Positions 10,848-20,472 of a DNA stretch of 64,000 bases are shown here, one piece after another. The notes beneath the pieces are model-generated. The model did not search any database. It was not told where the DNA came from and saw nothing but the letters and a program-made list of their open reading frames with translations. Position 1 is the first letter of the stretch, and the number at the start of each line of letters is the position of its first letter. The DNA is from Rhynchopus sp. YZ270_cl-10. Its lineage: Eukaryota; Euglenozoa; Diplonemea; Diplonemida; Diplonemidae. The translations under genes and the position numbers were made by a program. The stretch lies in assembly GCA_964035575.1 (NCBI GenBank), contig OZ037864.1, positions 1 through 64,000 of the forward strand, read 5' to 3'.

Positions 10848-11385
10848 TTGTTGCTGCTGTTGTTGCTGCTGCTCTTGTTGCTGCTGTTGCTGCTGCTGCA
10901 GTTGCAGCTGGTGTAGCATATGTTGTTGCTGCTGTTGCTGCTACTGCTACTGTTGCTGCTTTTGTTGCTGCTGTTGCTGCTGCTGCTGTTGCTGCTGTTG
11001 CTGCTGTTGCTGCTGTTGCTGCTGTTGCTGCTGTTGCTGCTGTTGCTGCTGTTGCTGCTGTTGCTGCTGTTGCTGCTGTTGCTGCTGTTGCTGCTGTTGC
11101 TGCTGTTGCTGCTGTTGCTGCTGTTGCTGCTGTTGCTGCTGTTGCTGCTGTTGCTGCTGTTGCTGCTGTTGCTGCTGTTGCTGCTGTTGCTGCTGTTGCT
11201 GCTGTTGCTGCTGTTGCTGCTGTTGCTGCTGTTGCTGCTGTTGCTGCTGTTGCTGCTGTTGCTGCTGTTGCTGCTGTTGCTGCTGTTGCTGCTGTTGCTG
11301 CTGTTGCTGCTGTTGCTGCTGTTGCTGCTGTTGCTGCTGTTGCTGCTGTTGCTGCCGTTGTTGCTGCTGCTGCAGTTGCAGCTGG
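10797..11385. repeat. GCTGTTGCT (9-bp) microsatellite
   Basis: An almost pure 9-bp array (TTGCTGCTG) fills about 10970-11355, with imperfect flanks. On the minus strand it would encode Ser-Asn-Ser, poly-Gln or Ala-Thr-Ala by frame; on the plus strand poly-Leu. The unit length is a multiple of three, so every frame stays open, and the open frames here carry no evidence of function. Confidence 0.9.
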
Positions 11386-11616
11386 TGTAGTATATCACTT
11401 GTCCCCTTTGCCCTCCTCCCCTGAAGAAGAAGTGGGGAGGCGCAGGTCAGGCTGAGGACCTTTCCGCTGCTAGCCGTCCTACACCCTTTTTACACATACC
11501 TGGGGTGTTTCCGACCAGCAGCCCCTCGGTCTCCTGGTTGTGTCCTTTTCAGACACGCCCTTCCACCGAGAGCACAGCTCACTACCACCTGATGGCTTCT
11601 TCTGTATCAGTTTTTT

Positions 11617-11896
11617 GTGTAAAAAAAAATGAACCCCTGTGTAAAAAAAAATGAACCCCTGTGTAAAAAAAAATGAACCCCTGTGTAAAAAAAAATGAAC
11701 CCCTGTGTAAAAAAAAATGAACCCCTGTGTAAAAAAAAATGAACCCCTTGTGTAAAAAAAAATGAACCCCTGTAAAAAAAAATGAACCCCTTGTAAAAAA
11801 AAATGAACCCCTTGTAAAAAAAAATGAACCCCTTGTAAAAAAAAATGAACCCCTTGTAAAAAAAAATGAACCCCTTGTAAAAAAAAATGAACCCCT
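11617..11896. repeat. 22/21-bp tandem repeat with A9 cores
   Basis: Units consist of GTGT, nine A and TGAACCCCT. The first ~7 copies are 22 bp, later copies lose one base and become 21 bp. The array directly abuts the 13-bp minisatellite at 11897, with the CCCCTGTG junction shared, suggesting both grew from one slippage-prone site. Confidence 0.9.
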
Positions 11897-13257
11897 GTGC
11901 AAGGATGCTGTGCAAGGATGCTGTGCAAGGATGCTGTGCAAGGATGCTGTGCAAGGATGCTGTGCAAGGATGCTGTGCAAGGATGCTGTGCAAGGATGCT
12001 GTGCAAGGATGCTGTGCAAGGATGCTGTGCAAGGATGCTGTGCAAGGATGCTGTGCAAGGATGCTGTGCAAGGATGCTGTGCAAGGATGCTGTGCAAGGA
12101 TGCTGTGCAAGGATGCTGTGCAAGGATGCTGTGCAAGGATGCTGTGCAAGGATGCTGTGCAAGGATGCTGTGCAAGGATGCTGTGCAAGGATGCTGTGCA
12201 AGGATGCTGTGCAAGGATGCTGTGCAAGGATGCTGTGCAAGGATGCTGTGCAAGGATGCTGTGCAAGGATGCTGTGCAAGGATGCTGTGCAAGGATGCTG
12301 TGCAAGGATGCTGTGCAAGGATGCTGTGCAAGGATGCTGTGCAAGGATGCTGTGCAAGGATGCTGTGCAAGGATGCTGTGCAAGGATGCTGTGCAAGGAT
12401 GCTGTGCAAGGATGCTGTGCAAGGATGCTGTGCAAGGATGCTGTGCAAGGATGCTGTGCAAGGATGCTGTGCAAGGATGCTGTGCAAGGATGCTGTGCAA
12501 GGATGCTGTGCAAGGATGCTGTGCAAGGATGCTGTGCAAGGATGCTGTGCAAGGATGCTGTGCAAGGATGCTGTGCAAGGATGCTGTGCAAGGATGCTGT
12601 GCAAGGATGCTGTGCAAGGATGCTGTGCAAGGATGCTGTGCAAGGATGCTGTGCAAGGATGCTGTGCAAGGATGCTGTGCAAGGATGCTGTGCAAGGATG
12701 CTGTGCAAGGATGCTGTGCAAGGATGCTGTGCAAGGATGCTGTGCAAGGATGCTGTGCAAGGATGCTGTGCAAGGATGCTGTGCAAGGATGCTGTGCAAG
12801 GATGCTGTGCAAGGATGCTGTGCAAGGATGCTGTGCAAGGATGCTGTGCAAGGATGCTGTGCAAGGATGCTGTGCAAGGATGCTGTGCAAGGATGCTGTG
12901 CAAGGATGCTGTGCAAGGATGCTGTGCAAGGATGCTGTGCAAGGATGCTGTGCAAGGATGCTGTGCAAGGATGCTGTGCAAGGATGCTGTGCAAGGATGC
13001 TGTGCAAGGATGCTGTGCAAGGATGCTGTGCAAGGATGCTGTGCAAGGATGCTGTGCAAGGATGCTGTGCAAGGATGCTGTGCAAGGATGCTGTGCAAGG
13101 ATGCTGTGCAAGGATGCTGTGCAAGGATGCTGTGCAAGGATGCTGTGCAAGGATGCTGTGCAAGGATGCTGTGCAAGGATGCTGTGCAAGGATGCTGTGC
13201 AAGGATGCTGTGCAAGGATGCTGTGCAAGGATGCTGTGCAAGGATGCTGTGCAAGGA
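11897..13257. repeat. 13-bp minisatellite, ~104 copies
   Basis: The unit GTGCAAGGATGCT is repeated 104 full times plus 9 bases with essentially no divergence. Because 13 is not a multiple of three and the unit creates no stop, all six frames stay open for over 450 codons (13-residue periodic peptides such as ASLHSILAQHPCT on the minus strand). Perfect homogeneity points to recent expansion. I see no signals making it a gene. Confidence 0.95.
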
Positions 13258-14715
13258 AGGCACTCCATGTTCTCGGGTTTGCGGGTTTGTGGGTTTGCAA
13301 GACCGATGCTTCCTGCTCACATCCAATGCAGCGTGCGCCTCCCACCCAGCAACCTTCATCCCATCAAACAGGTGTGACATCATCCGACATGATGCAACAG
13401 CATCGGTTCCGTCTGCCCTCCAAGGTGTGAAGGCTGGTACTAGTAGTTGAAGTTAAGGGACACCTTCTGCTTGCACCCCGTGCGGCCAGTACAGACAGTC
13501 GGTAGAGTTCATGCTGATCATGGCAAAGCGTACCCGTCTGTCGCAGTGCGGGTTGTCCGTGAAGTATAAACTGTCTGACATCCTTGAAGTTGCACTAAAG
13601 CATCGCACCTCCACGCTTGCGACAGGGCGCAGCCAGAGGAATTCTCAGTTGTGCCAAATCGCGCACGACACATGTACGCATCACCGTTGAGGTCTGCCTC
13701 TGTGCGGTGCTCGTGCGCTGCGCTCCGTGAGTGGCGCCTGCCGTCATTTGCAAGGTTCGGGCGACAAACTCTCCGTCGAGCACTCAACACACCTACGCGC
13801 GACAAGGTCTCGTTGTACAGAGCGTCACGCACAGCACTCAGGCTGTAGAACGCACACATGTATCCGTGCCTGTCCGTCCATCTGTGCACACTAGGTGTTG
13901 GCGTTGCGGAAGTGGGTGGTGCGGAAGTCGGGGGAGCGGATGTCTTTACCCTGGATGTTGGTGCTGTACAAGTGTCCCCAAGGATGCTCCGATGCAAGGA
14001 CCCACCACAGTCGCCAACACTGACACACCCTTCCTGTGAGCACAAGGTCACATCCGTCATATTGTTTAGGGGTCTGTTGTGTTTGAGGGAATGTTGATTA
14101 CAGGTTTTGCAGAATTCCAGGTCTTCCAGGTAAATTCCAGATATTCTGAAAAAGGTTTAGTGTTTCTTTAGTTGTGCAGGGCACACTTGCTTTGAAGGTC
14201 AGCCGATTGAGTTCCCGCCAACCTGTTCCATCACCTCATCCTCGATCTGGCGTAATCAGGCTCGGCTTTGTCCGCTGCCTTAACCGGACAGCTCGAAGTG
14301 CACGGCCGTCGTAATTTGGACGTAGTGAGGTGCGTATTTTCATCCCGTTTTTGTCTTCATCACACCAATTGTTGTGAGATAGTCCCTCTTCTTGGAACAC
14401 CTGGAATATTTCTGGAATTACCTGGAATCCGGATACAACCAATGGTAAAACGTAAATGAAAAGTAAAAAAGTTGGCATCTGCAACGCTCGCCTGCAACGC
14501 TTGAAAGATGAATGAAGAACAACAAAATTGCTCACACAAAGTACACATAGTGGCACGCGGGGAAAAACTGGTTGGTGAAAAGTGCCCAACACAGGCATAC
14601 AATAACAAAGGTGCAAAAAGACGCAAACGTAATAAGAAACAAACAGAATCGATATTGAAAATCGGGGGAATATGGAACACTCACACCCACACAGCCCCTG
14701 GAAAAAAATGTTGGT
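13258..14715. other. Intergenic; possible relic of a secreted-protein gene
   Basis: No supported gene. A minus-strand frame at 14060-13518 starts with ATG and contains a Thr/Ser/Pro stretch (TSAPPTSAPPTSATPTP) like the stalk of the tyrosinase at 23.2-26.4 kb, but has no recognisable domain or signal peptide. The rest is unique, moderately AT-rich DNA. Confidence 0.3.
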
Positions 14716-14751
14716 AAGATGAGCCTCCCGTGTTACGTGCGTGGTCACCTT
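14716..14751 (-). ncRNA. Dispersed two-helix hairpin, copy A
   Basis: Outer helix on the minus strand is AAGGTGA with TCATCTT, 7 pairs including one G-U. The inner part differs from other copies but keeps GGGAGGC before the 3' arm. It lies 60 nt downstream of the stop of the coiled-coil gene, so it could be in its 3' untranslated region. Confidence 0.5.
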
Positions 14752-14810
14752 TGAAAAAAACACACGTGGAAAAAAAACGCAGCACAAACAAATCACGATA
14801 TTAAAAATGT

Positions 14811-16970
14811 TCAGTTCAGCGACTTCTTCGCTTGTTCGTGACGTTCGCGCAGGTTTTGCCTGTGTTTGTCGAACTTATCCATGAACTCGTCTTTCCCTGT
14901 CTCTGCTGCAGGTGCAGCAGCAGGTCTCTTTACGTCAGCAGCTGTCTCAAGTTTTGAGTATTTGACGTGCTTCTCGAGGTCTGCCTGTCTCTCTCTGTGA
15001 TGTCTTTCAAGATCGCGCTCTGCCTTTCTGTGTTCATCACTTATTTTTGTGAGCTCTCTCGAAAACATCGTCATCAATTGCTCCTTGTCGTCGGCAGCCT
15101 TCTTCTCTGCGTTCGTCTCTCTGATGCGGTGCTGCTTCTCAACTTCGGCCGCACGCGACTTGGCTTCCAACAGCGACGCCTGCAAGGCACGTTCCTTCTC
15201 CTGCCGCAGTTGGGCAAGCTTTTCGTTCAGGTCCTTTCTCACTTCTTCGCAGTGCCTCTCGCCAGTCTTGCGGGTCTCTTCCATTGCTTTGTTGAGTGAA
15301 CCAATCTCAACACGATGCTGCTCCTCAAGCAGCCTTCTCTCCTCCCGCATGTCCGCCAGAGCTTTCTTGTGTTCCTCGTTTGTCTGGATCTGCAGTTTGT
15401 GGTATGTTGTCTTCTGTCGACCTAAGTAGTCTTCAGAGAGCTTCTGCAGATGCTCGGAGAACTTGACCATACTGTCGCGCATGCCTGCCTCTCTCGTTGT
15501 CATTTGGCTTGTCATGTAGTGTTCCCTTTCTTCGTACTTCTGCTGCAGCGAGGAGATGTGGCTGTTGTGTCGCTTTGCAGACTCTGACATGTAGTCGTAC
15601 TTATCCTTCACAACTTCTTCCAAGCGAGCGCACAACTCGGTCCTGTCTTTGTCGCCCTGTTTGGTTGAATGAAAGATATTGTTTTGATGCACTGCATTGA
15701 CATACCCGATCCAACATTTTACGGAGCTCGTTGGATTCGCTCCGGGCTGCATTTGACTGCACGGAGATGAGAGCAATGCGCTGCTCCAGGTCGTGCTTCT
15801 CAACCTTCAATGCACCTACCTCGAGGTCCAGCTGCTGCACTCTCCTGTGGTGTGTTTATGTGGAGTTGTATTCGCAATAAATGAGAGAAAAGTTAATATG
15901 CCTCGCACTCTTTGAAGAGTTGGCATGACGTCGTGGGGGGGTTCTACATACAGCCCTCGCTCGTCGGCAAGGTTGGACAGTTCAAAGACCTCCTTGCGCA
16001 GGCCGGCGTTGTGCGTCTGCTCGGTTTGGAGGAGCTTCTTGACGTCGTTGCCGTCGGCCTCAAGCTGCTTCATGATGTCGTTGAAGGACTTCTTGAAGGA
16101 CTGCGCCTCGACAGCCTCGTTGTTGTGCTGCGTCTGGAGGGCTGTCTCCGCGGCAGTCAGCTGCATCTGCGCCTCTTCGTAGCTGTTGCGCAGCTCGTCC
16201 TTCTCCTTGCGCAGCTGTGCCGTCACCTCCTGGGTGTGCTCAAGCGCAACCTGCGCATCACGTTCCCTCTCCTTCAGGAACATCGACTCCGTGTCGTCCA
16301 TAAGACGCAGCCGTTGGTTCTCCCAGTACTGCTCACGCTCTTCGTAGCCCTCACCTCCGGGCGCGACTTTCGTCACAACGTACTCAGGGAAGTCTTCGAG
16401 CGGGGGGCACGCACTCTGGTCGATAGGCTCTGGTGGGGGTGGCGGCTGTCCAATGATCTTGAGCTGCGTCATGACCTCTGCAAACTTCACGGTGAGCTCA
16501 TTCTTGAGGTCTCTGCTGCTGTCCTCGACGCTCTTCTCGAAGGAGACGGTGCTCTGCTTGAAACCATCTTGGACATCGCCGAGTGTCTGTTTGAAGCCCG
16601 CTTGCATGTCTGTTTGGACGGTGCTCATGCTTGTGGAGTGCTGGGCCAGCGCTGCTGTGGACAGTGCAAGGACATCTTGCGCGTGTTTGCGCGAGAGAGT
16701 GTCCTCCGGTGGGGTGCGTGGACGTGGACGTGGCGGGGGCTCGTCCAACGACTCCGATTCGCTGTCCTCATTCTGTGGAGGTGGCGGTGTAGCAGGCTTG
16801 GGCGGCGGTGGCACTTTCTCCTCCTCCTCCTCCTCCTCAATCACCTCCTCCTTAGGCGACGGTGGTGGCGGTGGCGTTGGGATTTTAATAGGAACAACAG
16901 GCTTTGGGACAGACTTTGCTGGACGCCCTTCGTCATCTGAATCTTCGAACAAAGCTCCAAACTTCCCCAT
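14811..16970 (-). CDS. Proline-rich coiled-coil protein (three exons)
   Basis: Best model: exons 16970-15952, 15844-15706 and 15656-14811, giving 667 residues. Both introns (107 and 49 nt) start GTATGT and end ACAG before G, and the joins keep frame: phase 2 at the first (CT joined to G, Leu) and phase 0 at the second. The start is the ATG of MGKFGALFEDSDDEGRP. Residues 1-130 are acidic and proline-rich (IPTPPPPPSP, EEEEEEE, RPRPRTPPED); from about 215 to the end the protein is heptad-like and charged (e.g. REKDELRNSYEEAQMQL-type segments), consistent with a long coiled coil. There is no signal peptide or membrane segment. A cytoskeletal or flagellar role is plausible from composition only; I do not recognise the family. 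Confidence 0.8.
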
Positions 16971-17777
16971 TATTCCTTTTGTTTGTTTGTGTTTACCTTC
17001 TTTAGGGTGTGAATGATGCCAAAAAAGTTGGTCCAAATGGTCTCCACATTTCATTCGTTTCGCGGGATTCCGCTACGTTCATTCTTCACACAAACAGCAA
17101 TTTTTATGAAATCCGGACAGGAATGTGTCGCACCGTCTAATAGCACTGTACGCGCCGTATGTCACTTCAGAAAAGACAACTCTAAGGCTACAGAGATAAT
17201 GACAGAAAGGGGGATTCTGGGGGAAGCATTTATTTTTTCCACAACGGAAATCGAACCGAACCTAATACACCAAGAACCCAAAAGAAAAAGAAGAAAAAAA
17301 AAAGGGGAAAAAAATAGTAAAACGAGAGCCCCCTGTCTGCCCCGTTCTGTGGCATTTGTCTTAATCCTCCTAAAAAATTGAAATGAGCAGCCCACACGCA
17401 ATTCCCCTACCCCAGAACGGACAAACGGTCAACAGCTTATAATAGGGGGGGAAATAAAGGGGTGGCATCGCTCCCCCCCTTGTTCATCACATTCGTACCT
17501 CCTCTATAGTGTTTGTTGCCTATTTGTGCATGTCGAGAATGCACGTCACTATGTATTCACTTCTACAAAAAAAAAAACCAAACCTGCTGCGTGTAGATTT
17601 GCTCGTAATTCAGGGGGGAAAAATAATTCGGGTGGTAAAGCAAGCCTTTCCACCCCGTGGTGGTTTGTCAAAAACTTCATGGGCATGAGCACGACAACAC
17701 GGAGAACGTACTGCGTGCTTAAACTTGGTATGTCATTTGGTCTGTCGGCAGAGCATATCCACTGCCGAACGGCGCCA

Positions 17778-18151
17778 TCATCTTGTTCCCTCCCCTGTGA
17801 GTGGTGTGTGGAGTGGGCAATATTTCGTGTATTGCATTTCATACCATCCTCCGTTGTTGAAGAACCTCTTCATAATACGACGGCCGTGCGGCTGTCCCAG
17901 TCCTTCGAGTCTCTCGTCCAGAGGCACGTGGAAGTACACGTGGTACCAACTGTAGTAAACATCCGCCGTCCACATCTTGAACCTGTGATGCAAAAGAAAG
18001 AAATTAAAGAAATGGTGGTTGTTGACATTAGGCTTTGTTTGCATCATTTACAAAGTGTTTTTCCTGAATCAAAAATACAATCCAAAAATCAAACATACGA
18101 TTCAAAAATCTTCGCGCTTCCGTACGCAGCGAACGAGGTGTAGTCTGACAT
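17778..18151 (-). CDS. Small conserved-looking protein, 85 aa (two exons)
   Basis: Exon 1 is 18151-18099 (MSDYTSFAAYGSAKIFES) and exon 2 is 17982-17778. The 116-nt intron begins GTATGT and ends CATCACAG before G, and joins in phase 2 (TC plus G, Ser). The second exon is rich in aromatic residues (WTADVYYSWYHVYFHVPLDE; FFNNGGWYEMQYTKYCPL), which together with an exact splice fit argues that it is real. No signal peptide or membrane helix is evident. Size and composition are like accessory subunits of mitochondrial respiratory complexes, and the next gene upstream (18402-19022) has a similar look, but this is inference. The plus-strand frame over the same region lacks splice or start support. 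Confidence 0.65.
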
Positions 18152-18309
18152 GTAGAAATCTGTGGGGTATGGGTTTGTGGGTTTGAATGGGGTTTTTTTG
18201 ACTTGCTTAGAAACCTTCGAGGCAAATAGAAACGCTGCTCTCATCACACAAAACCCATGGTAGAGGTTGTGGTGTGGAGGTGAAACGCTCACACCTCGAC
18301 CTGTTTGGT

Positions 18310-18400
18310 GAGGCCTAAAATAAGTTCAGACTTGCCCTAAAAGCTTTTAGGGCAACTCTGAACTGGCTTTTCATAGGGTAGGGTAAATCTGACGACCCCA
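18310..18400. repeat. Single-copy foldback related to the 380-713 array
   Basis: CCTAAAATAAGTTCAGACTT runs into a perfect palindrome around TTGCCCTAAAAGCTTTTAGGG and then an inverted arm ending with TAGGGTAGGGTAAATCTGAC, the same edge sequence as at 684-705. It sits immediately next to the stop codon of the 186-residue gene, so it probably lies in that 3' untranslated region. Confidence 0.75.
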
Positions 18401-18401
18401 A

Positions 18402-19022
18402 TTATTTCTTGTGGGCAAACAATGGTGGCATACGATGCATGACGTTATTCCTGGTGTGGACTTGCGATTTCGTGTCCATGAAATGCGGCTGTACAAGGTC
18501 ACCCCACGCGTTGTACCCTCTGATTTCGTCAGTTTTGTCGAACTTGGTCACTTGCTCCCAAGGAAGCTTGTTGTATGCCCGCACGTAGTATTTCCACGGG
18601 TCATCTCCCATCACGAGGGCCGGCTGAATCGGTAACGCCCGTGTTTCTGAGAAGTGAAACTGACCAGGTGTTCTCTGCAGCATCAACGGGTCCATTGTTT
18701 TTTGTTCCTCCTGTGGAAAAAAAAGAAGACGAAAATGAAGCCAATAATCAATGAAGGTTTGTCAACATACCACGGAATCCTTCTTAAGGGAATATTTATG
18801 GTACAACCATGATGGAAAGCAGGCGACTGAAGCTCCGATGTACATTTTAAGGATGGTCCTCATGTACCGGTGTTGGATTCCTCCGTGGGCCACTGCCATG
18901 TTGTTTGGAACGTAGAAGAAAGTTTTGTAAAGGGACCTCCAAAACTTAAACTGCGGAATAGCACTTTTCCTGGTGGTTGACACCTGCGAACCCCCTGCTG
19001 CGGGCGTTGCAGCCGTAGCCAT
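18402..19022 (-). CDS. Small protein with one predicted membrane helix, 186 aa (two exons)
   Basis: Exon 1 is 19022-18771 and exon 2 is 18710-18402; the 60-nt intron starts GTATGT, has a T-rich tract and ends CCACAG before G, joining in phase 0. The start is the ATG of MATAATPAAGG. A likely membrane segment is near residues 56-73 (ILKMYIGASVACFPSWLY), followed by a basic HKYSLKKD and a hydrophilic C-terminal half with WKYYVRAYNKLPWEQV and GYNAWGDLVQPHF. This topology fits single-pass accessory subunits of mitochondrial inner-membrane complexes, but no family was recognised. Confidence 0.75.
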
Positions 19023-20387
19023 TTTGTTGCGTTTTTATATTTTTTAACTTCCTGTGGGTCGTTGGTGTGGTGGTGTGAAGGTAGCCACAACGCGCTGGCC
19101 GATTGTAAAAGACACGCGCTATTTTGATTTGTATTTTGTACTTTTTTTTTTTGGGAGGGGGAGGGTGATAAATAAAACCAAACTTGAAAGGTTGAAAGCC
19201 TCCAAGCAGAACGGAAAACGAAAGAGCGGAGCATACGGGGCACCTGTTTTAGGATCCTTTTTATCCCGCTGTTTTGCGAAAGCCGTCATGACAGTCACAA
19301 ATCGCGAACGACAACAGAAAGTCTATTTCCACCTCCCCCGATGCTCCTTGCGTTTGAAAAAGATATTTATTTTGAGAAAGAGGTGGGATGATGGGCTGAT
19401 GCATCGAACCAGTCGATGGTCTTAAACTGCCACGGTTTCCTTCTGCTTCACAGGTGGAAACAAGACAGTGTGACACGACAGGCAACCGAACCCAAGGGAG
19501 GAGAACGTGAGATGAAAAAGAGAGAAAAAAATGGGGAGTGAAAAAGAAATAAAAACTGCAAAAATAAAAGAACACACAAAAAAAAAAAAAAAAACACTCC
19601 GAACTGGAACAATGAAAAAAAATGGAGGATTTAAAAAAACCTTTTGGAAAATACTTCGGGACCCTTCGAATCCATGAAGCGCACCTGAAAAAAATCAAGT
19701 TATGTGGGGGGTTCCAACTAGAGAACGTGTTGGATTTTTGTGCGTGCAATTTTTTGGTACGGCTACAAGTTTTTTCCCGCAAACTTTTATGTGTGTGTGT
19801 ATGTACATCTTGTTTTCCTGAAGACGACCTGCAAACTGTGGTGAAGACGACTAATTTCCAGGCCTTTTTTTACACAGCAGAAATCACAAAAACATCGCAA
19901 AAAAACTCTTGCTGAAAATGTCCGGCCAAAACATCGCACGATTTTTTTTTTTTTTTTTACTTTTTTTTTGATGAGATGTTCTCGTTATTCACGAGAAAAA
20001 GGGTGTGTGTCATGCTTATCCTAAGGAACTACAATGTTACCTGCACTGTCCGAAGGCACAAAAACAAATCAAAAAAAAAAAAAAAAAAATAGGGGGGGAT
20101 GAAAATGAAAATGAAAATGAAAATGGTCTAGAAAAAAATGGCCAGTCCCGAACGCTGAACAGAGTAAAACTCCCTACGCTCTTCGAATCACCAGCGTTGA
20201 AGTATTCGAGCGAAGAAGCCTGTTGTTCAGCACCGAAAATCACAAAAATAACTGAAGGAAAGAGGGAGGGGGTGACCCTCTTAGTGACCCTCGGTCGTTC
20301 AAAAAAAAAAAATGTGAAGTAGGGCATACTGCGGAAGGCCAACAAAAAAATATATACTCAGTGGAAAACAAAAAAAAAAAAATAGTT

Positions 20388-20413
20388 GGTGAGATGAACC
20401 TAAGCATCTCGCC
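20388..20413 (-). ncRNA. Dispersed hairpin, short form
   Basis: GAGATG pairs with CATCTC, extended by GG with CC across one mismatch. The inner helix is missing; the loop CTTAGGTT keeps the family's right-arm sequence. It lies 28 nt from the next copy. Confidence 0.4.
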
Positions 20414-20441
20414 AAACTTAAAAACAAAAAAGAAAATTTGA

Positions 20442-20472
20442 AAGATGAATATCCCTCTCTTGCATACATCTA
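20442..20472 (-). ncRNA. Dispersed two-helix hairpin, copy B
   Basis: Minus strand: AGATG pairs with CATCT; inner arms TATGC and GGATA pair with one mismatch around the loop AAGAGAG, which keeps the AGAG end. Confidence 0.45.

Larger units (their letters stand above)
714..11398 (-). mobile_element. Non-LTR retrotransposon (LINE), RLE type with OTU-like protease domains
   Basis: The minus strand reads from low-complexity repeats (about 11.4-9.46 kb) through a long uninterrupted coding region (9442-1733), a ~990-nt 3' untranslated region and a pure run of 30 A (plus-strand T run 714-743), the expected end of a target-primed LINE. The protein carries reverse transcriptase and a restriction-like endonuclease, typical of early-branching LINE clades (R2, CRE, NeSL, Dualen/RandI). 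OTU-like cysteine proteases are known from Dualen-type elements; I see no apurinic endonuclease here. The frame is intact, so the copy looks young. The 5' boundary is uncertain: no target-site duplication could be identified, and the repeat tract may be host DNA or the element's 5' region. Confidence 0.8.

Noticed and set aside
9309-11390. Plus-strand Leu-rich and Ala/Val-rich open frames
   Set aside because: They are products of 9-bp and related repeats read in other frames; no domains or start context.
11897-13257. CRISPR array
   Set aside because: Units are contiguous 13-mers with no spacers, in eukaryotic DNA.
11479-13450. Long open frames on both strands (up to 634 codons)
   Set aside because: They are translations of the 13-bp and 21/22-bp tandem repeats, which contain no stops in any frame; no independent coding evidence.
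15835-15908. Alternative intron for the coiled-coil gene with a GTGCGAG donor
   Set aside because: It keeps frame but uses a poor donor; the GTATGT donor at 15951 with the CACAG acceptor at 15845 also keeps frame and matches all other introns.
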